44,089 bases of DNA. It comes from CAZQKW01 sp964594075. GTDB taxonomy: Bacteria > Desulfobacterota > WTBG01 > CAIYCZ01. Where the stretch lies: NCBI GenBank assembly GCA_964594075.1, contig CAZQKW010000033.1, positions 1-44,089 on the forward strand, written 5' to 3'. This document shows, in pieces, positions 26,369 to 35,008 of the stretch. The stretch's first letter is position 1; the number at the start of each line of letters is the position of its first letter. The notes beneath the pieces are model-generated. The model was not told the origin of the DNA. It saw only the letters and a program-made list of their open reading frames with translations, and made no database searches. Both the position numbers and the translations under genes were made by a program.

Positions 26369-26982
26369 TGGGAACCTCTCGCATCACAATGTGCGGCATG
26401 CGGTTGCCCTTCAATTCGCAGAATCAGCGCACTGCCTGCCCTCGGGCCGGCAGTGTGCCCTTTCTGCTTCTGTTGCTCGCTGCAGCCATAGTCATTACCT
26501 CCTGTGCGGTGCGCTATCAATTAACCAATACCACACCGTCAATTGATGAAATAGGAAGAACTGTTCTTGCCGCTCTCTATAAGAAAGATTTTAAGGGACT
26601 TGATGCCATGCGCATTACCGAAAGGGAATTCAGGGAACTCATCTTTCCCGGCCTGCCGATTGGCAAAATTAAGCAGTGGCAGGAACAATACGACTTTGTC
26701 TGGGGAGATGTGAACACCAAAAGCACCTACGGCTTGCGCGCAGTTCTTGCTCGCTATGGCGGCCAAAAGTTTAGTTATGTGAAAACAATTTTTAAAAAAG
26801 GAGTAACCGCATACGAGACCTCCGGCAGGACGCCCTTCACAAAACAGACCTATCGAGCACATGAAGACGCGCGCATTATAGCTAAGGATGAAACCGGCAA
26901 AGAGGTTGAGCTGAAACTGTTCGGCGCGATTATTGAATACCGTGGCGCATATAAGATCATGAGTTTTAACATTAAAGACTAA
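26368..26982 (+). CDS. Lipoprotein of unknown function (204 aa)
   Basis: The start overlaps the previous stop (TAATG), indicating translational coupling to the beta-helix gene. A hydrophobic segment (residues 30-44) ends in the lipobox ITSC with Cys46, so the mature protein would be lipid-anchored. The leader is long for a lipoprotein, and Met8 or Met11 could be the real start. The mature 158 residues are mixed alpha/beta and hydrophilic, with no domain I recognise. Co-translation with the surface protein suggests a periplasmic or outer-membrane partner of the same uptake complex. Confidence 0.6.
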   Translation: MGTSRITMCGMRLPFNSQNQRTACPRAGSVPFLLLLLAAAIVITSCAVRYQLTNTTPSIDEIGRTVLAALYKKDFKGLDAMRITEREFRELIFPGLPIGKIKQWQEQYDFVWGDVNTKSTYGLRAVLARYGGQKFSYVKTIFKKGVTAYETSGRTPFTKQTYRAHEDARIIAKDETGKEVELKLFGAIIEYRGAYKIMSFNIKD

Positions 26983-27059
26983 AGAAGCAAAAATCTGCGG
27001 CTGCGGTTGACGATCATTTTCATTATATTTAAACGTATTTAATAGGAGTGAAACAGGAC

Positions 27060-27593
27060 ATGAAACGTTATCAAATATCTATCATCTGCCTGCTGCTCTG
27101 CACATTTGTGTGGCTGTCGTTACTTGGCACCGCCCGTGCTCAGCAGTCACAACTGGCAAAGGGGGGGCATGAAGAAGGACCGCAGCCCGCAGATATTAGT
27201 CTGCAGGCAGTTCCCTATACCTATGGTCTGTACACTATAACGGAGGGAATGCGCGATTATCCTATTAAAAAGCAGCTGGCCAATACCATCCCCCTGAGCT
27301 TTGATCTGAGCGTTATTTTTGTCATTGGCTGGACCGGGGACAAGCTGTTTATAAAAGTGCAGGACGAGCTTGATTATGGCGACCGTATCATCGGCATAGC
27401 TATTGCACAGTACGGTAACGGCATCGCGCCGTATTTTAACAGCCTGTATAGCAGCTCCTCAAGCAACACGTTTGAAATAACCATACCGGTTTATGAGCCG
27501 GGAATTACCGTATATCTACTGACCGGTTATTGGGGGAAATCGGTCGGGGAAAATCCCTATTCCTACAAAATCACGCTTTCCTACCCAAAATAA
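27060..27593 (+). CDS. Small exported beta-sandwich protein
   Basis: 177 residues with a signal peptide ending about residue 28 (GTARA). The mature part is rich in beta strands (PLSFDLSVIFVIGWTG, NTFEITIPVYEPGITVYLLTGYWG, PYSYKITLSYP) and is probably a single beta-sandwich resembling a PPC or C2-like fold. No catalytic residues stand out. A GTG at 27048 is in frame, but GGAG sits directly against it, so ATG 27060 is preferred. It lies 77 bp after the lipoprotein gene and is the last gene before the intergenic region with the PHP promoter, so it probably ends the Pho-driven operon. Confidence 0.55.
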   Translation: MKRYQISIICLLLCTFVWLSLLGTARAQQSQLAKGGHEEGPQPADISLQAVPYTYGLYTITEGMRDYPIKKQLANTIPLSFDLSVIFVIGWTGDKLFIKVQDELDYGDRIIGIAIAQYGNGIAPYFNSLYSSSSSNTFEITIPVYEPGITVYLLTGYWGKSVGENPYSYKITLSYPK

Positions 27594-27961
27594 GCACGTG
27601 CCGGCGCATGAACGTGTTAATAATTAGTGCGGGGGCTATATACAAGCAATGGAGCGGCAGTCCCCGCTCTGTGGTTGGCGGTCGTTTTCATCAACGGTAT
27701 GCCAACGCCTCGCTTTAAACACCACAGTGCCAGTGCTGCACAACTGATTAAAGACGTGCCTCCACCTATTTTCAACAACTTCCTTTGCCTTCTTATCTGG
27801 CTCCGTTAGTTTTCTTTCTTGGCATATGCTCATTGTTGTCGCTTATTACCGCATAAATAGCGTGGCGTTACGTGCGTTTGCCCGTTATCTCAATACCAGA
27901 ACAATCCGCTTCCCAGAACACGCCGCTTCGCTCTCCGCCATGAACATCACACCTATTTCAT
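27594..27961. other. Gene-free region
   Basis: About 370 bases without a supported gene. Short reading frames of 60-65 codons exist on both strands (27627-27809 and 27636-27833), but none has a ribosome site or recognisable content. I see no clear terminator for the operon ending at 27593. The region ends at the Pho-type box at 27962. Confidence 0.4.
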
Positions 27962-28017
27962 AATTAACTAAAAATTCACACACCCTTTATAAGCAGTTTA
28001 TTTTCATTAACTATATT
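27962..28017 (+). promoter_or_regulatory. Pho-type box and -10 for the PHP metallohydrolase
   Basis: Half-sites AATTAAC (27962), AATTCAC (27973), CCTTTAT (27984) and AGTTTAT (27995) in exact 11-bp register, with -10 TATATT at 28012-28017. Four of four half-sites match the xxTT[ACT]A[CT] pattern. The predicted transcript has a leader of about 160 bases before the GTG at 28184. Confidence 0.85.
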
Positions 28018-28049
28018 CCCATCGCGTATAAAAAACGGGGGGGAATAAC

Positions 28050-28187
28050 GTGAAGGGAGGTGAAGAAAAAAATAGACCAAAACAAATCAACTACAACTGC
28101 CTGCGCGGCACAACAACCAACAAGTTCCTACAAAACCGAACAATTAAAAAACAACTGCCAAACATGAAAAGAAAGGAGTTATCGTGA
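28050..28187 (+). CDS. Possible 45-codon leader peptide overlapping the PHP start
   Basis: A GTG at 28050 opens a 45-codon frame rich in Asn, Lys and Gln that ends at a TGA overlapping the GTG start of the metallohydrolase (GTGA, 28184-28187). It begins about 26 bases into the predicted transcript, after a run of G residues. Such an arrangement would couple translation of the two frames. The amino-acid content is low in complexity, so it may be chance. Confidence 0.25.
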   Translation: MKGGEEKNRPKQINYNCLRGTTTNKFLQNRTIKKQLPNMKRKELS

Positions 28188-29824
28188 AGTTATTGCGTGA
28201 TTACCGAAAAAATGTATTAAAAAAAGGTCTCTCGGCACTGCTGGGAGCGGGAATGATGTTCATGTCGTACGGTGTTACCCCTGCTGCCACCGAAAACGGC
28301 AAATGGATTACCGGCGATTTTCATCAGCACACCACCTATAGCGACGGCAGCTATTCTTATGGTTTGATGATGGATAAAAACAACTACTACGGCCTTGATT
28401 GGTGGGCGCAGTCGGGACATGGTGGCGGATTCACCCGCTGGGGTAAATACGGTGTGGATACCGGCGGCGATGTATTTTTTGATCTTCTGCCATCTAACCC
28501 TATTATCGGTGATGTAAAATTCAGCGGCGGTCATCAGATTATGTGGCGGTGGCAAAGCTTGCGCGATTGGGCATTTCTCGATTGCCTTGAGGCGCGCGAC
28601 AAGTATCCGGAAAAAGTGATCATTCAAGGCGTGGAGTGGAACGTTCCCGGCCACGAACATTGCAGTGTGAGCAACATTAACGAACAGTTTAACGAGACAA
28701 ATCCCAACTGCAAGGTGCTGGCAGAATTTGACTACAAGTTTGACAAAAACGACGCAGATATCACAGGCGGCGCGGCTCAGGGGTGGATAAAATCAGCATT
28801 GCCCAACCTGCACCCCAAGTCAGTCGAAGCGGTCGCCTGGCTGCAGAACAATTACCCGAGAACCAGCTACGCAATTCTGGCGCATCCCGAACGCCAAGGC
28901 CCGTGGGTTGACAACAAGACCTCTACCGGCTACAACATCGAGCATTTCCGCGATATGAACAATGCGGCGCCTGATGTGTGCTTTGGTTTTGAAAGCATAC
29001 CCGGTCATCAGGCTGATCCGGAGCGCGGCGGCTATTCGCCAAGCAAGGCATTCGGCGGCACCTATGGCGGCGCAGGCATTTACTCGGCAAAAATCGGCGG
29101 GCTCTGGGACGCTCTGCTGGGCGAAGGCCGCCGCTGGTGGTTATTTGCCAATTCAGACTGTCATCTGCATTACAGCCACGGCGGCGACGACTTCTGGCCG
29201 GGTGAATATCAGAAGACCTACACCTTCGTGCAGGACAGCGACGGCAACGGCACATATTCTGCCCAGGAGATTGTTGACGGGCTGCGGTCCGGCAATTCTT
29301 TCTGCGTCAATGGCGACCTGATTAGCGAGTTGGAGTTTACGGCGCGCAATAGAGAAGATATCGTTACAATGGGCGGCGAGCTGTCGGTCCCCAAGGGAAA
29401 TAAAAACCCGATTATCATTAAGATTAAATTCAAAAGTCCTTCGCTCAATAATAACGGCGACGTGCCGGTTGTTGACCACATAGACCTGATTGAGGGCGAA
29501 ATCACCGGCAAAGTAAGCCCGTCTGACCCGAACTATACCAAAGCGGTCAATGAAACAACAAAGGTGATCGCAACCTTTACCTCTGCCGATTGGGAAGTGG
29601 AGGATGGCTATAATGTGATTGTGTATAACGTGAAGGCGGACAAGAGCAAATACTATCGGCTGCGTGGAACCAATGTGCCGCCCAATACGCCCTATGAAAC
29701 AGATGCTGAGGGCAACCCGCTGGCTGATTACCTTGCCACGGATCATCTGAGTCTCGACAAGGCCCAGGAAGCCTGGGCTGATCTGTGGTTTTATTCAAAC
29801 CCGATATTTGTGTACGTAAAATAA
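28184..29824 (+). CDS. Exported PHP-domain (CehA/McbA-type) metallohydrolase
   Basis: A 546-residue exported protein. Residues 1-36 are a long signal peptide. The PHP motif DFHQHTTYSDGS at about 44-55 supplies the first metal-binding histidines. Later conserved segments include GVEWNVPGHEHCSV, YAILAHPERQGPW and ANSDCHLHYSHGGDDF, which would complete a two- or three-metal site. PHP enzymes hydrolyse phosphoesters, and the CehA/McbA branch also includes other hydrolases. A strong Pho-type box, an AAAGGAG ribosome site and its own promoter fit an exported phosphatase or phosphodiesterase that frees phosphate from organic compounds. The substrate is not known. It is monocistronic, ended by the terminator at 29862. 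The start is GTG. Confidence 0.8.
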   Translation: MKLLRDYRKNVLKKGLSALLGAGMMFMSYGVTPAATENGKWITGDFHQHTTYSDGSYSYGLMMDKNNYYGLDWWAQSGHGGGFTRWGKYGVDTGGDVFFDLLPSNPIIGDVKFSGGHQIMWRWQSLRDWAFLDCLEARDKYPEKVIIQGVEWNVPGHEHCSVSNINEQFNETNPNCKVLAEFDYKFDKNDADITGGAAQGWIKSALPNLHPKSVEAVAWLQNNYPRTSYAILAHPERQGPWVDNKTSTGYNIEHFRDMNNAAPDVCFGFESIPGHQADPERGGYSPSKAFGGTYGGAGIYSAKIGGLWDALLGEGRRWWLFANSDCHLHYSHGGDDFWPGEYQKTYTFVQDSDGNGTYSAQEIVDGLRSGNSFCVNGDLISELEFTARNREDIVTMGGELSVPKGNKNPIIIKIKFKSPSLNNNGDVPVVDHIDLIEGEITGKVSPSDPNYTKAVNETTKVIATFTSADWEVEDGYNVIVYNVKADKSKYYRLRGTNVPPNTPYETDAEGNPLADYLATDHLSLDKAQEAWADLWFYSNPIFVYVK

Positions 29825-29861
29825 GCACCGTCCTGTAATCAAGTGCAATCTACTGGTGAAC

Positions 29862-29898
29862 AAAAAGACGGGGCACGCGTGCGGCGCCCCGTCTTTTT
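29862..29898 (+). terminator. Rho-independent terminator
   Basis: A 13-bp stem, AAAAAGACGGGGC (29862-29874) with its complement at 29886-29898, has an 11-base loop and ends in five T residues. It closes the PHP metallohydrolase gene. The A-tract on the left arm makes it bidirectional in form. Confidence 0.92.
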
Positions 29899-29931
29899 GC
29901 GTTCACCCAGGATCATACGTTTTGTGGGACA

Positions 29932-32529
29932 ATGAAAAAATCAGATACGTCGACTGTTTTATTATACCTGGTGCTTTTTGTCTCAGGCAGTGCCGGGCTT
30001 GGCTATGAGATGGTCTGGACCAGGATGCTCATGGTTGGTTTAGGGCATGAGTTCATCGCTGTGCTTGCGGTGGTCACTGCTTTTTTCAGCGGTCTGGCAT
30101 TAGGGGCATGGGTTCTTGACCTGCCGATAAGCCGAAGCCGTAAACCGAATCACTGGTATATCATGCTTGAGTTTGTTATTGGGGCATGGGCGGCTGCACT
30201 GGTTTTCCTTATCCCGTCTTTTAACCGGTTAGCCCATTCTGTTATTGGCATTGATCCATCGCCCGTGCGCCACTGGGCGCTCGCCTTTTTTATGCCGCTG
30301 CTGTTATTGTTGCCGGCAACCGCGAGCATGGGAGGAACGCTGCCGGCCGTTGAACGGTTCTTTGTTCGCCTGCGCCAGCACGAACGACCGGTTGGCGGCC
30401 TCTACGCGGCAAATACCCTCGGAGCGGTCGCGGGCATTCTTCTTACCATTTATTTCTTAGTCCCGCGACTTGGATTCGCTGCGACGACACTGGTTTTAGC
30501 GGGATTAAATGTCATGTGCTGCGGGCTGGCAATGCTGATTTCCGACAAAGCCCCCCCATGCGACAAACCAGCGGCAGGCGTACCTGTCTATGCGGCAGCG
30601 CCGGTACCGCTCCTCGGCATACTATTAATCACCGGCGTGCTCGGCATCGGTTTTGAAGTGCTCGCAATACGTGCGCTCAGCCAGATTTTCGAAAACACCA
30701 TCTACAGCTTTTCCTCTATGTTAACCACATATCTGCTGGGAACAGCCTGCGGTGCCGGATTGTATCAGCGGTCCAAACAGAGCAATGCGTCGCCGCAAAA
30801 AAAAATCTCCGTTCTTCTCTGCCTTACATCCTTTTCATGTCTATATGGCATCGTGATCCTTAACTTTTCAGATGGTGCCTACGCCGCCCTGCGCGCCGCT
30901 GCCGCCGGTAATTTTTGGGGAACGCTGATTGCTGAAATGGTCATCGCCGGTCTGATTTTTCTGCCGGTTACCGCCGCAATGGGAGCGACCTTCAGCCATT
31001 TGGCCCAGACCGCAACCACCCGCAAAGGGGGGCTGGGCCGAGCGATCGGCTTAAATACACTGGGGGCTTCTCTGGCGCCCCTGCTGTTCGGGGTCGCCCT
31101 ACTGCCCGTGCTGGGTTTAAAAAATTCCCTGCTTGCCGTTTCAGGCGGATACGCGGTTCTTGCATTATGTATCAGCGGCCGGCAACGCCTCAGCGCACTG
31201 GTTGCGCTCGGCTGCGCGGCCCTTATTTTTTTCAGTCCGATAACACTGCGCTATGTAACAAAGCCCGAGAAAAGCATGATTCTTGAACATCGTGAGGGTG
31301 TTATGGCTGCCGTGACCACTTTGGAAGACTCGCAGGGCGACCGTTTTCTCAAAGTAAACGACAAGTTCCACATGGGAAGCACGGCCACCGCTTTTGCCGA
31401 CAAACGCCTGGGCCACATACCGCTCCTGCTGCATCCGCATCCTTCAACTGCCCTGTATCTGGGGTTAGGAACCGGCACAACATTTTCTGCTGCAGCAGCC
31501 CATCAGGGTGTGAAAGCAGTCGGCATTGAACTGGTGCCCGAAATAGTTGACATGATTCACTACTTTAAAAAATCCACGGGCGATCTTTCTGCACAGCCCA
31601 ATCTCGCCATTAAGGGTGCCGACGCCCGCCGTTTTATAAATGCTTCCGCACAATGCTACGATGTAATTGTTGCTGATTTGTTTCATCCCGGCCGCGACGG
31701 CGCGGGTTCTCTCTATACGGTAGAACATTTTGCCGCCATACGCGGTCATCTAAAGCCACACGGGCTTTTTTGCCAGTGGCTGCCACTCTATCAGCTGGAC
31801 ACTCTGCTGCTGCGCACCATAGTCCGTACATTTCTCGCTGTTTTTCCCAACTGCCGGGCATATCTCGCCTATTACAGCCTTGATAAACCGATTATCGGTT
31901 TGCTGGGCTGCCCTGCGCCGCTGTATTACCACTCTGATTGGTATGAGACGCGAATAACCGATGCTGCACTGCGCCAGCAGCTTCAGGCGTGCCGCCTCAA
32001 CAGCGTGTATGATCTGTTGGGCGGGTTCATTGCAGACGCGGATAGTTTGATTGAATTTGCCGGCGAAGGACCATTAAATACCGACGATATGCCGGTGATA
32101 ATACTCAACGCTCCCCGAGTTGTTTATGCTGAGCACCCTAACCCGTCCCAATCTTTGATGGACTTGCTGGCCGCATGTAAACTGACCCCGGAAAAGATCC
32201 TTTTTCCGCCTGAGGATGCGGCACAGCACCAGGCACACGAGCGCCTCGCCCGTTACTGGGTAGCCCGCGATGCCTTTCTCAGAATTGGCCTGACCACGCA
32301 GCCAACGGAGAATCTCCGGCTTCTTCTGGCGAAAATCCAGGAGCCGCTGCTTGCCTGTATTCGAATGAGCCCCGACTTCAGTGCTGCCTATGATCCCTTG
32401 CTGGCAATGGCACAAACCTTGTATCAGCAGGACCGCCACGCTTCTTTGAACCTGCTTGACGAACTGGACAGGGCAAACCCGATGCGCACCGATGCATACC
32501 GTTTGCGCGCTTATCTCCTGAGTCATTAA
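29932..32529 (+). CDS. Membrane-fused spermidine-synthase-like protein (865 aa)
   Basis: An 865-residue protein with an N-terminal membrane half (about 12 hydrophobic segments, residues 10-440, beginning LVLFVSGSAGLGYEMVWTRML). A spermidine-synthase-type Rossmann domain follows at about 450-720 (YLGLGTGTTFSAAAAHQGVKAVGIEL, then DVIVADLFHPGRDGAGSLYT). The C-terminal 140 residues are helical, TPR-like in character. The membrane half has the GYEMVWTR signature of fused MFS/spermidine synthases. It differs in order from 660-3008, where the enzyme domain lies between two membrane blocks. It starts 33 bases after a terminator, leaving little room for a promoter, and has only a weak ribosome site (GTGGGAC). 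No Pho-type box precedes it. Function unknown. Confidence 0.78.
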   Translation: MKKSDTSTVLLYLVLFVSGSAGLGYEMVWTRMLMVGLGHEFIAVLAVVTAFFSGLALGAWVLDLPISRSRKPNHWYIMLEFVIGAWAAALVFLIPSFNRLAHSVIGIDPSPVRHWALAFFMPLLLLLPATASMGGTLPAVERFFVRLRQHERPVGGLYAANTLGAVAGILLTIYFLVPRLGFAATTLVLAGLNVMCCGLAMLISDKAPPCDKPAAGVPVYAAAPVPLLGILLITGVLGIGFEVLAIRALSQIFENTIYSFSSMLTTYLLGTACGAGLYQRSKQSNASPQKKISVLLCLTSFSCLYGIVILNFSDGAYAALRAAAAGNFWGTLIAEMVIAGLIFLPVTAAMGATFSHLAQTATTRKGGLGRAIGLNTLGASLAPLLFGVALLPVLGLKNSLLAVSGGYAVLALCISGRQRLSALVALGCAALIFFSPITLRYVTKPEKSMILEHREGVMAAVTTLEDSQGDRFLKVNDKFHMGSTATAFADKRLGHIPLLLHPHPSTALYLGLGTGTTFSAAAAHQGVKAVGIELVPEIVDMIHYFKKSTGDLSAQPNLAIKGADARRFINASAQCYDVIVADLFHPGRDGAGSLYTVEHFAAIRGHLKPHGLFCQWLPLYQLDTLLLRTIVRTFLAVFPNCRAYLAYYSLDKPIIGLLGCPAPLYYHSDWYETRITDAALRQQLQACRLNSVYDLLGGFIADADSLIEFAGEGPLNTDDMPVIILNAPRVVYAEHPNPSQSLMDLLAACKLTPEKILFPPEDAAQHQAHERLARYWVARDAFLRIGLTTQPTENLRLLLAKIQEPLLACIRMSPDFSAAYDPLLAMAQTLYQQDRHASLNLLDELDRANPMRTDAYRLRAYLLSH

Positions 32530-32568
32530 AAAACACCCTTCGCACTTCCTGCGGCCACGCACAGTCTT

Positions 32569-32624
32569 ATTTCACACAAAATTCATCTAATCTTTATAGA
32601 ATCTTTTTACTGGGCGGATATAAA
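32569..32624 (+). promoter_or_regulatory. Pho-type box and -10 for the Cys-rich small protein
   Basis: Half-sites ATTTCAC (32569), AATTCAT (32580), TCTTTAT (32591) and TCTTTTT (32602), spaced 11 bp, with -10 TATAAA at 32619-32624. The coding start lies 36 bases after the -10. Confidence 0.82.
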
Positions 32625-32659
32625 CTGCATAAACCACTTTTTTAAAGCGGAGAATATTG

Positions 32660-32932
32660 ATGAACGATCTGATACAAAAAAACGCGCAGACTATTGCAAA
32701 AACGATATCATGCCCGAAACACTTTTCTTGCAGCAGTAACGGGTTTGCCATAATTCTGCAATCCCGTCGTTATTTACAGGACTATTTCACCTGCATCGGC
32801 GCTGTGCCTGACTGCTGCCCGCATTCTCTACACTATGGGTATGAGTGTTACTGTATGTGCCCGCTGTTAAATTATGTGGCACGAGAGCTTTTCAAAGAGC
32901 GCGCCGCTTTTGCTCCCAAGGTTTCACCGTGA
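32660..32932 (+). CDS. Small Cys-rich protein, Pho-box controlled (90 aa)
   Basis: A 90-residue protein with eight cysteines (residues 18, 24, 45, 52, 53, 63, 65, 67), the last three as CYCMC. There is no signal peptide, so it is probably cytoplasmic and the cysteines likely bind a metal or cluster rather than form disulfides. A GGAG ribosome site lies eight bases before the ATG at 32660. It has its own Pho-type promoter and forms a separate transcription unit. I do not recognise the family. Close spacing to the next Pho-driven small gene and the sigma factor suggests a regulatory set. Confidence 0.65.
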   Translation: MNDLIQKNAQTIAKTISCPKHFSCSSNGFAIILQSRRYLQDYFTCIGAVPDCCPHSLHYGYECYCMCPLLNYVARELFKERAAFAPKVSP

Positions 32933-33012
32933 CGGCCAGGGAAGCAGTGTTAACAACTACTGCGGTCATTTTGTGGAAGTGCTTTACCGCTCTCATGCTG
33001 AAATTGCTTTAA

Positions 33013-33068
33013 ATTTAACAAAAAATTCATGAGCCCTTAACAATTTGTTGTTATCCTTTTTATAGATT
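33013..33068 (+). promoter_or_regulatory. Pho-type box and -10 for the 57-residue protein
   Basis: Half-sites ATTTAAC (33013), AATTCAT (33024), CCTTAAC (33035) and TGTTGTT (33046, the weakest), with -10 TAGATT at 33063-33068. The frame continues with TTTTTAT at 33057, overlapping the -10. The spacing rule of 50 bp holds. Confidence 0.8.
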
Positions 33069-33139
33069 GGATGTGCGTAACTGCTCATTAAATCCGCGCT
33101 CAGCAGAGCGCCGCAACCGCAAGTATAATGAGGTGCTGC

Positions 33140-33313
33140 ATGAAAAAGCATGAATTAGATTCAAAATTGGTTGTTCTGGTAGAGGAATACATAGACAAGT
33201 TTACAGAAATACCCCCGATTTTTTGCGCAAGCTTGTCGGAAAGCAGAAAAAAGGAAATGCTCAACCAGGCATTGGCAAGCAATAAGCCCATAGAAAGCAT
33301 GCCAACAGTTTAG
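33140..33313 (+). CDS. Small orphan protein, Pho-box controlled (57 aa)
   Basis: A 57-residue soluble protein, mostly helical (KKHELDSKLVVLVEEYIDKF, then SESRKKEMLNQALASNK) with a central IPPIFCA turn. I chose ATG 33140 because GAGGTG lies six bases upstream; the in-frame ATG at 33128 has no ribosome site. Own Pho-type promoter. No recognised domain. Its size and helices would suit a protein that binds another protein, for example an anti-sigma or adaptor for the sigma factor encoded next, but nothing in the sequence proves this. Confidence 0.6.
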   Translation: MKKHELDSKLVVLVEEYIDKFTEIPPIFCASLSESRKKEMLNQALASNKPIESMPTV

Positions 33314-33439
33314 ATAGACCGTTCCCTCCTCCACAAGAATTATTTCATGCCGGTTAAACGGTGCATACTGTTGTCTCCGGCGCGGCATGCGCAGCGTTTT
33401 TTATACCTGCCACCATCCTGCCGCTCTGCAACACGTCAT

Positions 33440-33495
33440 AATTCATAAAAACTTCATGCGCTTTTTATTTAGTCTTCATATTGAAGGCGTATAAA
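33440..33495 (+). promoter_or_regulatory. Pho-type box and -10 for the sigma factor
   Basis: Half-sites AATTCAT (33440), ACTTCAT (33451), TTTTTAT (33462) and TCTTCAT (33473) in perfect 11-bp register, with -10 TATAAA at 33490-33495. Three TTCAT half-sites make this the box closest in sequence to the enterobacterial Pho box (CTGTCAT type). Confidence 0.87.
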
Positions 33496-33642
33496 ACTCT
33501 CCACAGTAACGCGCACCTGCGCTTTGCACAACACGACCTGGATTAAGGAAACGAAAAAATTGATCGCAACAATACGTCAACATAAGGCAACGCACAAACC
33601 GTAAGCACACAATACCACTCATGAGCCAGAAAGGAGATCGCT

Positions 33643-34986
33643 ATGGAATCAAACTGCGCCGTAACTGAGAAGGTGGCAAAAATTCTCACGCCTACCTGCC
33701 GTCTTAATTTCGCGACATTAGAATTAGAGCAGCCAACCGGCGACGGCAGCTATACCATAGGCAGCGAAGTATCTCGCGCCCCGTTGATAGAAGATAATGC
33801 GGGTGTCCTGTCGTTATATTTTACTGAACTGCGCGACGCCCCGCGTCCCTCACCCGCCGAGGAGGAAGAGCTGGTAAAGGAGCTGGGCGATCTGAGGGAA
33901 AAACGGCGCGCGCTAACCCGGCGCTTGATGGTGGGCATCGGACAATTGCTTGATAAACAGTCTGTGCCGATCATGCCGGGCACGATGGGTGCATTTTTCG
34001 CTGCCTGTATAGAGGCTGCGAGGCTGCAGGCTTCGTTGCAGCCATTCAAACGCAGCGCCAGCCGAAAACCGGTAAGCCTGCATGCGCGCCGAAACCTGCG
34101 CAATGAACAAACCCGCATAACTGCAGCCCTTGAAAGGCTTATTTCCACCGTTCGTCTGCATAACAGAAACATACGGGCGCTTGAGCATATTATTGACCAA
34201 ACCGCAGTCCCCCATGCGCGTAACGGCGTCCTCATAAAACGCGCGCTGTGCGGCATCATAGAACAATTGCGGGAGCTTGAAGCGCGTGTTCAGGAAAACA
34301 CTCAACGGCTCGTGACAGCTCATCTGCGGCTGGTGGTATTTGTGGCGCGAAAATATCTGAAACACGGTTTATCGTTTGAAGACCTGATTCAGGAAGGAAA
34401 TATTGGCCTCATCAAAGCAGTGGAGAAATTTGACTGGCAGGTGGGGGTTCGGTTCGGTACCTATGCCTACTGGTGGATCCGGCAGGCAATCGCGCGCGCG
34501 GCAGATGAACAGACGCAGCTTATCCATCTGCCTTGTTATGTCCAGGAACAATTAAAAACAATCAATCGGGCTATTCATCATGCGCGGCAAAACGGGGGCG
34601 AAGAACCGTCTGCTGCCGAGCTTGCAAAGAGCATGAACGTTGACGCGATACATTTTGATGCGGTCATGCAATGCTCCCATGTTCATACCGTCTCATTAGA
34701 AACGCCGGTAGGAGAGGATGCACGGCCGCTATATCAAGTGCTGTTGAGTACTGCGATGTCCTCCCCGATTGATAATCTGGTTGCGGCGCTGCACGGAAGC
34801 GAATGCGACCACGTGCTGCAAGTGCTTAACGAACGAGAAAAAACAATTATCCGGCTTCGCTATGGCCTTGACGGGTGCGGCGAACACACGCTTGCTGAAA
34901 TCGGCAAGAAATTCGGGCTGTCGCGGGAGCGCGTGCGGCAAATTGAGCTGATGGCGCTCAGAAAAATGCGCAGAAAACATAATTAA
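33643..34986 (+). CDS. RpoD-like sigma-70 factor under Pho-type control
   Basis: A 447-residue sigma-70 family protein. Region 1.2 is at about 50-75 (VLSLYFTELRDAPRPSPAEEEEL). A 120-residue non-conserved region follows, then regions 2.1-2.4 at about 220-295 (AHLRLVVFVARKYLKHG, LIQEGNIGLIKAVEKFDW, FGTYAYWWIRQAIARA), region 3 at about 300-360, and region 4 at about 395-447 (LNEREKTIIRLRYGLDG, FGLSRERVRQIELMALRKM). It lacks the long acidic region 1.1 of a housekeeping RpoD, so it looks like an alternative group 1/2 factor. AAAGGAG precedes the ATG. The Pho-type box lies about 150 bases upstream. A sigma factor within the Pho regulon would form a feed-forward loop. Another gene, at 35009, follows 22 bp later. 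Confidence 0.88.
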   Translation: MESNCAVTEKVAKILTPTCRLNFATLELEQPTGDGSYTIGSEVSRAPLIEDNAGVLSLYFTELRDAPRPSPAEEEELVKELGDLREKRRALTRRLMVGIGQLLDKQSVPIMPGTMGAFFAACIEAARLQASLQPFKRSASRKPVSLHARRNLRNEQTRITAALERLISTVRLHNRNIRALEHIIDQTAVPHARNGVLIKRALCGIIEQLRELEARVQENTQRLVTAHLRLVVFVARKYLKHGLSFEDLIQEGNIGLIKAVEKFDWQVGVRFGTYAYWWIRQAIARAADEQTQLIHLPCYVQEQLKTINRAIHHARQNGGEEPSAAELAKSMNVDAIHFDAVMQCSHVHTVSLETPVGEDARPLYQVLLSTAMSSPIDNLVAALHGSECDHVLQVLNEREKTIIRLRYGLDGCGEHTLAEIGKKFGLSRERVRQIELMALRKMRRKHN

Positions 34987-35008
34987 ACGCAGAAAGGAGG
35001 TTCTGACT

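Noticed and set aside
27627..27833. Short overlapping frames that could be a transposase remnant
   Set aside because: No transposase motif, no terminal inverted repeats, no ribosome site on either strand.
29153..29746. 197-codon open frame on the minus strand
   Set aside because: Antisense to the PHP metallohydrolase, which has clear motifs and a good ribosome site.
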